Source of the DNA: Planctomycetaceae bacterium | GTDB taxonomy: Bacteria > Planctomycetota > Planctomycetia > Pirellulales > Lacipirellulaceae | NCBI GenBank assembly: GCA_002713555.1 | Contig: PATG01000082.1 | Span: forward strand, 33,138-75,881 | Direction of reading: 5' to 3' | Length of the DNA: 42,744 nucleotides | Shown: piece by piece, positions 26,006-34,754 of the stretch | Position numbering within the stretch: the first letter of the stretch is position 1 | Layout: each line of letters opens with the position of its first letter | Notes under the pieces: model-generated | What the model saw: only the letters and a program-made list of their open reading frames with translations | What the model was told of the DNA's origin: nothing | The model's database searches: none | Translations under genes and position numbers: made by a program

Positions 26006-26019
26006 ACGTGTTTACACGT
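26006..26019 (-). promoter_or_regulatory. Perfect 14-bp palindrome upstream of receiver-like gene
   Basis: ACGTGT-TT-ACACGT (6-bp arms) lies 83 bp upstream of the GTG of the gene ending at 25354 and within the 317-bp gap 25924-26240, which has no gene. Size and symmetry suit a dimeric repressor; it could also be chance. Confidence 0.35.
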
Positions 26020-26240
26020 TGTTGCAGCAGGATCCCTGTTGAGACCAGAGCCGCAACTGAGCATCCCGCGTAATATCTGCCTTAGCAGTCAATGCAAGGC
26101 AGCCAATAAATTTCAGCTTGTTCCGTGTGTAATCAGCGACACTCGCTTCCTACACAGATTCTCTGAGCGTGTTTGGGTAGAGTGACCTGGAGAATAAATC
26201 TCCTAGCAATCACGATTTACCCTGTTCTTATAAGCACGCA

Positions 26241-26420
26241 CTACCAAGACATTTTGCGTACACGCCGACGGTGGATACCGTTAACGGATTGGGGAGATTT
26301 CCCACGAGTTCGACCGTGCGTTGGTCTCCGTTGCTTGGACGATTTAATCGGAGCTGTACGTCGAAAAGTGTCATTGCCATAATCGGCTTCCAAAGCATCG
26401 TAAGATTGAGAGTTACTCAT
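26241..26420 (-). CDS. Small very basic protein, GIHxR-W family member 2
   Basis: A 59-residue ORF with an excellent ribosome-binding site (AGGAG eight bases before the ATG at 26420). The N-terminal part is mildly acidic (SYDALEADYGND), followed by a strongly basic part (PIKSSKQRRPTHGRTRGKS) and the ending NGIHRRRVRKMSW directly before the stop. It is related to the 68-residue protein at 25016-25222: both have a PI[KR]-Ser...Thr-His basic core and a C-terminal GIHxR...[RK]xxW. I do not recognise a described family. There is no signal peptide or membrane segment, so it is cytoplasmic. Strong translation signals suggest an abundant product. Confidence 0.72.
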   Translation of the reverse strand: MSNSQSYDALEADYGNDTFRRTAPIKSSKQRRPTHGRTRGKSPQSVNGIHRRRVRKMSW

Positions 26421-27037
26421 TCACTTGTCTCCTGTAGATTTGCAGTAATAAACCTGCCCTACGAAATACATGGACATCTGCACGTGCAGACATCTGTTTT
26501 GTCTTCGCTTCGCGCTGTAGAAGCGGCTCAATGCCACTCCTAATCAGGCTTCTTTGTGAAACCATTCCTCACAGCATTCCGGAGCGAATCTTGTTGAGGT
26601 GGAAGGGAGTAACGCGATTGGTGTGCCTAAACCTTGTAGCGGCGCAGAAATTCACATAAGTCGTTTCTTGGTAGTGATTTGCGGCAATAGAATTTGCCTA
26701 GTTGAGAGCAGGATGATTTCACCAACCTGGTGAGGGCTTAGGAGAGTTCTGTGCGCTAGAAGCCTTGCAGAAAGTGGTCTAAGTACGATTTCCCTGATCT
26801 GGTGAGCTCTCACCGAATCAGGGATGAGTAGAGAGATGAGTCGCAAGAGACAAAATGTAGACTGGTAAGCCGTTTGCAGCAGAGGAGGGCATCACACCCG
26901 CAATCAACGCGCCTCGCAATTCCAACCTTCTAATGGTCTGAAGGACGTCAGGAGTCGTTGGGGCACATCATAGTTTTCAGACTTAGTCCTTAGAGCGATT
27001 CTGGATTTACCGTCAGTAAGTGCAACCACACGTGCCC
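26421..27037. other. 617-bp non-coding stretch beside the metal island
   Basis: No gene on either strand looks credible; the longest ORF (about 64 codons, minus) runs through a hairpin and has no ribosome-binding site. The only structure seen is the stem-loop at 26792-26823. It separates the small basic gene from the metal-resistance genes and may mark an island boundary, but no transposase remnant was recognised. Confidence 0.6.
26792..26823. repeat. 32-nt stem-loop with 14-bp arms
   Basis: CCCTGATCTGGTGA (26792-26805) and TCACCGAATCAGGG (26810-26823) pair over 12 of 14 positions around a 4-nt loop. No T-run follows on either strand, so an intrinsic terminator is unlikely. It could stabilise the 3' end of the metal operon mRNA or be a recombination or repeat-element site. 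Confidence 0.55.
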
Positions 27038-28270
27038 TCATGGTCGCCTATCAAAGACCTTTCCCTGAGCGGTAGCTTGCACTGGCGTGTATCCCGATTC
27101 AAGCACGCCATCCCAGAGTGCGCTCACTGATGGTGGAGACTTGCTGTCTTTTGGCAAAACAGTCGCCTGCTTCGACTCAAGATCGACGCGGACTTCTCCA
27201 ACTCCTTGCACGGCTCGGAGGGTATCCGTCACATGCTTAGCACAATGTCCACAATGCATCCCCTCGATTAGAATAGAGACCGCAAGCTTACGCTCTAAGT
27301 CGCTAAGTGTTCGCTGCGGAGCGATACGTAAATCGGGCTTTTTTTTATATCCAGTAAGTTGGACCAGATATTTCTGTGGGTCCTTTTTGAGGGGCTTCAC
27401 GCAGCCCTCGCAACATAAATACACGTCTCGTGTCAGCCCAGTCACTTTGATAGGCATGCCCATGGAACCGAGCGATTCGCCAGTTACCGGGCAAACTTTT
27501 TGACGCTTGATAGCGTCAGTATCCGCTTCTGTGGCAGGCGAGAAACTGAGTGTTGCCGCTCTCACCAAATACTTCTCTGGTTTTGACTTCACCGCGTTAA
27601 TGCAACCTTTGCAGCAAACATAGACCGTTTGGTTGCCAACGGTGATGGGAATTGGACTACCCATCGAACCCAACGTTAGCCCGCTGACTGGGCACACTCG
27701 CTGCACCTCAATCGCGGCGGCCACTTTTTGCGCCTCGGTCATCGGCACCAACGCTGCGGCAGAGAACTGCAATGGTCGTCGCTGCGATGCTTGGATGCCC
27801 ACCAGTTGACAGGAAACTTTTACGTTACGGCCTGCCATGTGGGACAAGTCGACTGTCACCGCCATCGATCCTGTTCGTTTATTCTCCTGTACGTCGGGAA
27901 ATAGATCGTAGCGGTAACGCTTTGTCTTTCCTTCAAATTGCAGTGTGGCGAGACCACGAGCACCGCTCAAGTCGAGAGTCTTTCCGCTCCGATCGGTGAT
28001 GAACAGGTGCAGGCCGCCAGGTTCAATGAGCGTTTCGACCATGAAGTCGCCCACTTGCTGAACTTCTCCCCCATGAAGGCCCGTGTGACCGGCTTGTGCT
28101 TTTTCCACAAGTAATGTTTTGGGAGTCTCGTCCTGCTGCCGGACCGTGTAATCATGCGCGTGCTGAACCCCATCGCCCTGAATGCGTGGCTCCTGTTCAG
28201 ATTGCGCATTAGCGGACGACGCACTCAGCATCAAAGTACTGACGATAACAAACGTCATTGATTTTCTCAT
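27038..28270 (-). CDS. Exported heavy-metal protein with two Cys-pair domains and an HMA domain
   Basis: A 410-residue protein with signal peptide 1-22 (ending ANAQ). A beta-rich middle part is followed by two similar modules near residues 195-305, each CPV[ST]G...LGSMG...VY[VL]CC[KE]GC...K[YL], resembling YHS/TRASH-type metal-binding units. An HMA domain sits at the C-terminus (GMHCGHC with Cys340 and Cys343). It should bind copper-type metals in the periplasm and may buffer or deliver them to the adjacent efflux complex. It is the last gene of the minus-strand metal operon, 47 bp after the CusA-like gene. The combination of two Cys modules with HMA in one exported protein is unusual. Confidence 0.82.
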   Translation of the reverse strand: MRKSMTFVIVSTLMLSASSANAQSEQEPRIQGDGVQHAHDYTVRQQDETPKTLLVEKAQAGHTGLHGGEVQQVGDFMVETLIEPGGLHLFITDRSGKTLDLSGARGLATLQFEGKTKRYRYDLFPDVQENKRTGSMAVTVDLSHMAGRNVKVSCQLVGIQASQRRPLQFSAAALVPMTEAQKVAAAIEVQRVCPVSGLTLGSMGSPIPITVGNQTVYVCCKGCINAVKSKPEKYLVRAATLSFSPATEADTDAIKRQKVCPVTGESLGSMGMPIKVTGLTRDVYLCCEGCVKPLKKDPQKYLVQLTGYKKKPDLRIAPQRTLSDLERKLAVSILIEGMHCGHCAKHVTDTLRAVQGVGEVRVDLESKQATVLPKDSKSPPSVSALWDGVLESGYTPVQATAQGKVFDRRP

Positions 28271-28317
28271 CTTCCAATCCTTTCTAGCTTAAAGCTAAAT
28301 ACACCGATGATTTATCC

Positions 28318-31300
28318 TTATACCACCGGTGCAAAATCCGCTGCCTGGCCCGCTGATTCGACGCCTTCCCAGTGGCGATCAGCCAGCCCCATTTTCATCT
28401 TGAACTCCTTGTAGCCACAAAACACGACTGGCACCACGAACAGCGTTACCAGTTCGATGATCATTCCGCCAAACACAGGAAGCGCCATAGCTCTTGCCAC
28501 ATCAGCACCACGGCCCGTCGATAATAATACGGGAACTAGCGCCAGTACGGTGGTAGCGGTGGTCATCAAGCAAGGCCGGATGCGACGCATGCCAGCTTCG
28601 ATCGTGGCGAACCGAATGTCTTCCACGCTCTTTAGCTTGAGTCGCGTGAAGACTTGGTCCAGGTAAGTAGCGATCACCACGCCGTCGTCTACGGCGATGC
28701 CAAACAGCGCGATAAAACCGACCCACACGGCGGTGTTCATTTGCGTTCCGTAGAGAGCGAGCATGATCATCCCGCCAGCAAACGCCACTGGAATGCCAGC
28801 GAACACTGCCAGGGTGATCGGCCAATGTCGAAATTGGAGGTAAATAATCAGCAAGTTAATCAGCACGACCAATGGGACCAGCCACAGCAAACGCCGGTTG
28901 GCTTCGATTTGGTTCGTGAAACTACCGACCGCTTCAAGAGAGTAGCCTGCCGGTAAGCTCAAATGCTTCGGATTGCTTTCAGGCAACACTTGCGCTTCGC
29001 GGAGTGATTTCTCGATGGCAGCAACCGATTCCAAGTCGCCCACGCGGCCGCTACTGGCAAATGCCACATGAGCAACTAGCCTGGCGTTCTCACTATTGAT
29101 TGCACCTGGGCCCCAAGTCGTTTCTAGTGTGGCCAATTCCTCGAGCGGCACGACCGCTCCAGAGTGGGTGACTACCGGCAGCGTGGCAAGTTGATCAATC
29201 CGTTCCCGCAAGTCGCGACGATAGCGGAGGCGTACGGGGTAACGTTCTCGACCTTCTACGGTTTTGATAAGGTTCATACCACCTAGCGCCGTTTCAACGA
29301 CCTGGTTGACCATCTGAACTGACATGCCGTAGCGTGCGGCGGCTTCGCGATCGACCGAAAACTCGACGTAAGGTTTGCCCAGCACAATATCTGGATTGAC
29401 TGTGCCGGCGTTGACGTAGGGCGATTCTTTAAGGTGGGTAGCAACCGACAACGCGGCATCGGCCAAGTCACTGAGGGTGTCACCATAGATACGGATCGCC
29501 ATCGGCGCTTTGATACCGCTTTGCAGCATCACGACGCGACCTTCGATCGGTTGCAGTGGACTCGCAGGTGTCACGCCCGGCAACGTGGCTGCCGCGTTGA
29601 TCTGGTCCCACACATCACCCGACGTGACTCCATCGCGCCACTCGCTGCGCGGTTTGAGCATCACATAAGTCTCAACCATCGCAGCAGGCGCTGGGTCGAG
29701 CGCCGATTCCACACGGCCAATTTTACCGAGCACGTCCTCCACCTCGGGTATCTGCTTGATGAGCACATCCTGTGACTGCAAAACTTGTATTGCCTGGGTA
29801 AAACTGGCCGCCGGGTAGAGCGTCGGCATATAGAACCAGCTTCCTTCGTCCAGCGCGATCCAATCGTCGCTTTCCAAACCAGTGAAACGGTGCTTGAGGT
29901 CAACGTAGCCGGGCAATTCGTTCGGCTTGACTCCCAACCAACTGACGACTTTTTCTGCCGGCGCAAGCACCGTTGGCAGACCAATCCATCCACCCAACCC
30001 GACGACAATGATCAATAGCGGAATTACCAAGAATGCAGCCTTGTAGGAGAGGAACAAACGTAAAGTTGGCACGTACCCGCGAACAATCCAACGGCTGACA
30101 AATCCTTGTTCGATAGGCTTTACCCGCTCGCGCGTTATCAGCCAACCCGCACCAGCCCCTAGCAACAATGCAATCGTAGTCGACGCGAATGTCGGCACCG
30201 AGTAAGCGTGCTCAATAGCATCTGCCCAAAAGAAGTAGACCAACATCCCAGCGAGCAGCGATCCTATGATTGCCGAGGCGATGCTGACAACTTTTGGCCA
30301 GCGGGCACTACGCAGCAGCAACCTGCAAAGGGCGGGCACAAGTGTGATCGCGACGAGCAGTGCAGAGGAAATCGCGAACGTCTTGGTCCACGCCAAGGGG
30401 CTAAACAACTTAAAGTCACGCCCGGTAAGGAAGAAGACTGGCAAGAAACTGACGATGGTTGTCGTTACCGCAGTAACGACAGCCGGCGCGACTTCGGTTG
30501 CCGCGCCTGCAATCACTTGCGCGCGTTGCTCGCGGCCGCCGGCAGAACCCTCTTTTTCCCATTCCGCCAAATGCTGATAGATGTTCTCCGATACGATGAT
30601 CCCCATATCGACCATTGTTCCAATAGCGATGGCAATCCCGGCCAAAGACATAATGTTGGCATCGACGCCAAAGGTCTTCATCGCGACGAAAGAGAGTAGC
30701 ACCGCTACAGGCAGTGTCGCGGCGACGATCAGGCTGCTACGAATATGCAGTAGAAACAGCAAGATCACGATCGCTGTAATGATGATTTCTTCACGTAAAG
30801 CGGTCGTGAGTGTTTCCACCGTTTCGTCAATGAGCCCCGTGCGGTCGTAGATGGCCTTGATGGTCACGCCGTCGAGCGAGGGCGTGATTTGTTCAATACG
30901 GGTCTTCACGCGGTCGATCACCGCACGTGGGTTTTCGCCATAGCGCATCACCACCACGCCGCCGACCGCTTCGCCACCGTTGTAGTCGAGCGCACCACGG
31001 CGGAAATCGGGGCCAAGCTGCACGCGGGCAACATCCTGAATTCGCAGTGGTACGCCGTCGCGCTGCTCGATCACCGTTTCTTCAATGTCGCGAATTGCTT
31101 GGGTTACATCGCCGCCGCTGCCCAAGAATCCTTTGCCGCGAACGATGAACTCCATTCCGGAGGATTCAATGGTCTTAGCGCCAACATCCAAGTTAGAACC
31201 CCTGACAGCCATCATCAGGCGATCAAGAGGCAGATTGTGAAACCTCAGCTTGTCTGGATCGACTTCAATTTGATATTGCCGGACGTAACCGCCAATGGAC

Positions 31301-31833
31301 GCCACCTCGCTGACACCTTCGACGGCTTGTAGCTCAAATTTCACGACAAAGTCTTGCAGTGATCGCAATTCGGCCAGGCTTCTGCCAGCTGGAGGCGGTA
31401 CAAGAATGTAGTAAAGAATCTGTCCCAAGCCGGTCGCGTCGGGCCCCAGCTGTGGCGTCACTCTGTCTGGTAGTTGAGCAGCTGCAGAACCGAGTTGTTC
31501 GGAAACACGGCTGCGAGCCCAATAGAAATCAATGCTGTCTTTGAAAGTCACTTGCACGAACGAATAACCGAACATGCTTTTACCGCGCACGCTTTCCGCT
31601 CCCGGCACAGCAAGTAAAGATACGCTTAGCGGGTAGGTCACTTGATCTTCGATGTCCTTCGGCGAACGCCCGGGCCAGGGCGTCAGTACGATCACCTGGT
31701 TCTCGCCGACATTGGGAATCGCATCGATCGGCACCGTCCGGTAGCTGTACCAGCCATAAACGACCAGCCCTATCGTCAGCAGCACAACCAGCGGAGCTTC
31801 TTTAACACAAAATTTGATGAGACTAGTGAGCAT
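28318..31833 (-). CDS. cusA: CusA/CzcA-family RND heavy-metal efflux pump
   Basis: Inner-membrane proton antiporter of the HME-RND family, which drives metal from periplasm or cytoplasm through a tripartite complex. The N-terminal helix and porter domain are typical (YRTVPIDAIPNVGENQVIV, WPGRSPKDIEDQVTYPL). The TM4 segment GTMVDMGIIVSEN resembles the CusA (Cu/Ag) form more than the DFG...DGA motif of CzcA. At 1171 residues it is over 100 longer than E. coli CusA, owing to extra sequence around residues 520-680 between the two halves. The frame extends upstream, but the ATG at 31833 is the natural start; it overlaps the end of the four-helix-bundle gene by 11 bp. It ends APVV, unlike the Ala-Ala endings of the glycan genes. 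Confidence 0.93.
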   Translation of the reverse strand: MLTSLIKFCVKEAPLVVLLTIGLVVYGWYSYRTVPIDAIPNVGENQVIVLTPWPGRSPKDIEDQVTYPLSVSLLAVPGAESVRGKSMFGYSFVQVTFKDSIDFYWARSRVSEQLGSAAAQLPDRVTPQLGPDATGLGQILYYILVPPPAGRSLAELRSLQDFVVKFELQAVEGVSEVASIGGYVRQYQIEVDPDKLRFHNLPLDRLMMAVRGSNLDVGAKTIESSGMEFIVRGKGFLGSGGDVTQAIRDIEETVIEQRDGVPLRIQDVARVQLGPDFRRGALDYNGGEAVGGVVVMRYGENPRAVIDRVKTRIEQITPSLDGVTIKAIYDRTGLIDETVETLTTALREEIIITAIVILLFLLHIRSSLIVAATLPVAVLLSFVAMKTFGVDANIMSLAGIAIAIGTMVDMGIIVSENIYQHLAEWEKEGSAGGREQRAQVIAGAATEVAPAVVTAVTTTIVSFLPVFFLTGRDFKLFSPLAWTKTFAISSALLVAITLVPALCRLLLRSARWPKVVSIASAIIGSLLAGMLVYFFWADAIEHAYSVPTFASTTIALLLGAGAGWLITRERVKPIEQGFVSRWIVRGYVPTLRLFLSYKAAFLVIPLLIIVVGLGGWIGLPTVLAPAEKVVSWLGVKPNELPGYVDLKHRFTGLESDDWIALDEGSWFYMPTLYPAASFTQAIQVLQSQDVLIKQIPEVEDVLGKIGRVESALDPAPAAMVETYVMLKPRSEWRDGVTSGDVWDQINAAATLPGVTPASPLQPIEGRVVMLQSGIKAPMAIRIYGDTLSDLADAALSVATHLKESPYVNAGTVNPDIVLGKPYVEFSVDREAAARYGMSVQMVNQVVETALGGMNLIKTVEGRERYPVRLRYRRDLRERIDQLATLPVVTHSGAVVPLEELATLETTWGPGAINSENARLVAHVAFASSGRVGDLESVAAIEKSLREAQVLPESNPKHLSLPAGYSLEAVGSFTNQIEANRRLLWLVPLVVLINLLIIYLQFRHWPITLAVFAGIPVAFAGGMIMLALYGTQMNTAVWVGFIALFGIAVDDGVVIATYLDQVFTRLKLKSVEDIRFATIEAGMRRIRPCLMTTATTVLALVPVLLSTGRGADVARAMALPVFGGMIIELVTLFVVPVVFCGYKEFKMKMGLADRHWEGVESAGQAADFAPVV

Positions 31834-32299
31834 GTTTTGAAATTGGGGAAATTGGGAATGAAGGAATGGGGGGATATGGATGCGAACTAACAGTGTTAGG
31901 TGGATCGCGGTTATTGGGGTGCTCTGACAATCCACTGTCGGTGTTGTGGATTAGAGATACTATTTGGGCCAGTGCTTCGTCGTATTGTTCGTAGAGTTCT
32001 GCGACTAGTTCTCGGTCGACGTAGCCGCATTGGACAACAAATTGAAGCCAGACCTGCGTCTCAGCCGCATCTGCCTCGGCATCGCTGAGCTTGCTGATAA
32101 ACGCACCACGATAACGACGTTTGCGCCAAGCTTCGGCAAGGTTTGCACACACGCTACGCGATGAACGCAGGATCTGATCCGTAAGTGAGTATCGCCCCTC
32201 TTTGCGAAAGCCACGCGAAATGTCGAAAATCTGTTTCGCCAAGTCGAAACTCAACTTGTACACGGGAAGTTCCGTATGCTTGCGATAACCTGAACCCAT
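31823..32299 (-). CDS. Four-helix bundle protein (23S rRNA IVS-protein family)
   Basis: A 158-residue member of the four-helix bundle family (PF05635/TIGR02436), known from intervening sequences of 23S rRNA and from scattered chromosomal sites. It shows ELPVYKLSFDLAKQIFDISRGFRKE, SLTDQILRSSRSVCANLAEAWRKR, ISKLSDAEADAAETQVWLQ and a last helix to about 128. The Pro/Ser/His-rich tail (SSHPYPPIPSFPISPISKH) is encoded across one of two flanking inverted repeats. ATG at 32299 with AGGAG 6 nt upstream. It splits the CusB- and CusA-like genes, with no functional link to metal transport, so it looks inserted. Confidence 0.88.
   Translation of the reverse strand: MGSGYRKHTELPVYKLSFDLAKQIFDISRGFRKEGRYSLTDQILRSSRSVCANLAEAWRKRRYRGAFISKLSDAEADAAETQVWLQFVVQCGYVDRELVAELYEQYDEALAQIVSLIHNTDSGLSEHPNNRDPPNTVSSHPYPPIPSFPISPISKHAH
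31845..31872. repeat. 28-bp inverted repeat, copy 1 (inside 3' end of four-helix gene)
   Basis: Core GGGAATGAAGGAATGGGGG (31854-31872) preceded by GGGGAAATT. It is the inverted partner of 32340-32367, matching at 26 of 28 positions, with a perfect 19-bp core. Confidence 0.88.
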
Positions 32300-32339
32300 C
32301 ACTCACTCCTTCTAATGCGAAAATGTTGCCCCAGAAATT

Positions 32340-32367
32340 CCCCCATTCCTTCATTCCCGTTTTCCCC
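32340..32367. repeat. 28-bp inverted repeat, copy 2 (at 3' end of cusB-like gene)
   Basis: Core CCCCCATTCCTTCATTCCC (32340-32358) followed by GTTTTCCCC, the inverted partner of 31845-31872. It includes the stop codon and last codons of the CusB-like gene, so in the mRNA the two copies would enclose the four-helix gene in a long hairpin. Confidence 0.88.
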
Positions 32368-33997
32368 TCCCCGGGTCCATCAGGGAGGGCTTTCCGCCCA
32401 GCTGCATTTGAGAGTCGATCAAGAAATTGCCGTCCGTGGCGACTGTCTCACCAGCATTGATGCCATCGAGAATAACGGCCGAGCTGTCTGTCATCGCGCC
32501 TACAACCACTTCGCGAATCTCAAAAATTCCCGGCTCGACTTCCACATAGACCACCGAATTCTCGCCAGCCATCAGTACCGCGCTTCTAGGGATGCTGATC
32601 AGATGTTGCTCGACTACCGGTCCTTCCAGGTATCCCAAGTCACGAGTCGGAATCAGGTCTATGCCACAAATGGGGCACTTTCCCGGTCCGCTGCGAATGA
32701 TCTGTGGATGCATTGGACTGATCCATTTCCCTGCCAGAGCTGGATCGTATACCTGCTCTCTGGGCACTGCCGGGACGCGAATCGTGGCAGTCGCGTAGTC
32801 GCCTGGCTTGAGGCGTCCGTCGAAATTGGACATTTCCACGCGGACAGCGACTGTTCGCGTTTTTTCATTGACTATCGGGTCGATGAACGCCACGCGGCCG
32901 GTATAAACTTCTCCCGGTAGCGACTGAATTTCGGCTTCCACTTGCTGACCAAACCTCACAGCCGCTGCATCGCTGGGATAGAGTTCGAGCATCAGCCAGA
33001 CAATTGACAGGTCGACGACGCGATAGATTGGCTCACCCGTCTTGACGCAGTCGCCCTCGATTTTGTGCTTGGCAATGACAGTGCCCCCGATTGGTGAGGC
33101 GATCCGCAATCGCTTTTGAGCCTCTCCACTGCGGCGAAGTTCGGCAACCTGCGCTTCGCTCATGCCGAGTTCTTTCAGATTGTCGAGCGCAACTTCACTG
33201 AGTCTTGTCGATCCATTCCCCAAGGCATCCAAAGCAGGAGTATCGCGGCTGGACAGAAACTCAGCTTGTGCCGAATAGAGTTGTGGGCTGTAAAGCACGG
33301 CCAAGTCGTCCCCCTTGGCGACTTTCACACCCACGTACTCAGCAAATAGTTCTTCAAGACGACCATCGACGTAAGCGGCAATCGTTGCGACCTGCTGCTC
33401 GTTGAAGTCAATCTCACCGACTGTCCGGATCCTGCGGTAGACCTCTCCCGATTTAGCTTGGGCAGTCCGGATACCCAAGATTCGCCGCGCATGCGAATCG
33501 ATCGAAATCGACCGCTCGCCACCTCCCGGACCGCTGGTCGCTTCTACCAAGTCCATCGCGCAGACGGGGCACTTACCTGGCTCGCTCGACGGTTCGGTAC
33601 ACATCATCGGGCAGATGTACCGCTCCTCAGTCAGAGTCGTCGCATCGGCTGGCTGAGACCTAGCAGATTGAGTCTCTTTAGATGTCACGAGTTTCATGCC
33701 ACAGATGGGACATTTACCGGGTTCGTCTTGTCGTATCTCCGGATGCATGGGGCAGGTGTATTCGGTCGGCGCTGTTGCCTTGGCTGAAGATTCATCAGCA
33801 GGACCGCTTGAGGCACGTAACCAACCGATGCGTTGGGCCACTCCGATCAGCACAATACCCAAGATCAACATTGTCAGGAGTGCGAGGCATTGCAGCCCCA
33901 CTCGCAACAGCCATTGCCGGCTCTCGCCTGATAGGGTTCGTTTCTTGCTCTTTGCACCTGAGCTAGGCGCAGACGCTTGTTCAGAAGGAGTAGTCAT
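32351..33997 (-). CDS. cusB: CusB-like periplasmic adaptor with three metal-binding domains
   Basis: Membrane-fusion protein of the HlyD/CusB type that links the RND pump to the outer-membrane channel. The 548 residues comprise a membrane anchor at about 33-53 and a first heavy-metal-binding domain (TCPMHPEI...CPICGMKL, 81-103). A second such domain follows (ICPMMCTEP...CPVCAMDL, 128-150). Adaptor domains come next (barrel-sandwich and helical hairpin). A third metal-binding domain near 420-445 (SPMHPQI...CPICGIDL) has its first cysteine replaced by serine. Start taken at the ATG at 33997; a TTG three codons upstream is in frame. The last codons lie in an inverted repeat. Copper or silver is the likely cargo because of the CusA-type pump. 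Confidence 0.9.
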   Translation of the reverse strand: MTTPSEQASAPSSGAKSKKRTLSGESRQWLLRVGLQCLALLTMLILGIVLIGVAQRIGWLRASSGPADESSAKATAPTEYTCPMHPEIRQDEPGKCPICGMKLVTSKETQSARSQPADATTLTEERYICPMMCTEPSSEPGKCPVCAMDLVEATSGPGGGERSISIDSHARRILGIRTAQAKSGEVYRRIRTVGEIDFNEQQVATIAAYVDGRLEELFAEYVGVKVAKGDDLAVLYSPQLYSAQAEFLSSRDTPALDALGNGSTRLSEVALDNLKELGMSEAQVAELRRSGEAQKRLRIASPIGGTVIAKHKIEGDCVKTGEPIYRVVDLSIVWLMLELYPSDAAAVRFGQQVEAEIQSLPGEVYTGRVAFIDPIVNEKTRTVAVRVEMSNFDGRLKPGDYATATIRVPAVPREQVYDPALAGKWISPMHPQIIRSGPGKCPICGIDLIPTRDLGYLEGPVVEQHLISIPRSAVLMAGENSVVYVEVEPGIFEIREVVVGAMTDSSAVILDGINAGETVATDGNFLIDSQMQLGGKPSLMDPGRGKRE

Positions 33998-34106
33998 GTC
34001 AATCAATGCAAATAAAGGAATCTAAATGGGCGTCAATTACAGAAGAGTCGCGCAGTACAAACCTGCTCGTTGCAGAAATGTGTGCGCGTACCTTGGGCGC
34101 AAAGAC

Positions 34107-34631
34107 TCAAATACGCCAGACGCAGAGGTGCCGCAGGGAGTCTAGCGGCAGTAGTGTGAGTGGAATGATTTCCAAATCTTGGGTGGAGAACTGTGCCTCG
34201 CCATCGACGTGGCAAACATGGATCACCGCTGAAACCGAAAGTAACTCATTGAGTTTCTCTGCTGCGCTTCGCGTCGGCAGTGGCGGAGTTGTGGGCTGCG
34301 GCCTTCTCCCACATTGGCAGCTGCCTATCTCACTTTGAGTGGAATCCATATTGGCTGATAAAGCTGCCGTTGAGCTGTTACAGCATTTCTGTTTAATGCA
34401 ACATGTCTTGTCAGGCTTGGCGTTACGAGCGGGCCGCTTCTGACAGCAACTGCAACGGTCACCAGTGTTGGCCACCGAACAGCGCCCACACCCCTCGCAT
34501 TTGTGAGTGCTAGCAATCGCTGAATCACAAGCTGATGTCAAGGTAGCCCCTAGAGCCGTGTATGGCACTAAAATCGCACCGATCACGCAAACATTGACGG
34601 CAATTCGGACTGAACGGGACTTGATCAACAT
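34107..34631 (-). CDS. Cysteine-rich exported protein, possible metal binder
   Basis: A 174-residue protein starting at an ATG at 34631, with a signal peptide at 1-29 (hydrophobic core VCVIGAILVPYTALG). Sixteen cysteines are present in all, twelve of them clustered between residues 34 and 115 in patterns such as CEGCGRC, CSCC, CCxxxxCC and CQC. It should be a periplasmic or surface thiolate metal-binding protein, perhaps a metallothionein-like buffer. I recognise no named family. It is the first gene of the minus-strand operon, upstream of the adaptor and pump genes, and divergent from the TolC-like gene across 123 bp, which must hold promoters for both directions. Confidence 0.72.
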   Translation of the reverse strand: MLIKSRSVRIAVNVCVIGAILVPYTALGATLTSACDSAIASTHKCEGCGRCSVANTGDRCSCCQKRPARNAKPDKTCCIKQKCCNSSTAALSANMDSTQSEIGSCQCGRRPQPTTPPLPTRSAAEKLNELLSVSAVIHVCHVDGEAQFSTQDLEIIPLTLLPLDSLRHLCVWRI

Positions 34632-34754
34632 AGCGGTCGATGAAGGAGGACGGATTACTCTCTACCTATTATTTGTAGGAGCCCGATCCGGTGCAAGTTG
34701 AGAATAACGGTGGTTTCATCGCGAGATGCCGTTTTAACAGGGGGTTTTTGAGCA

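Noticed and set aside
31823..32299. Four-helix gene as a sign of a nearby rRNA operon
   Set aside because: No 16S, 23S or 5S sequence is present; the gene lies inside a metal operon.
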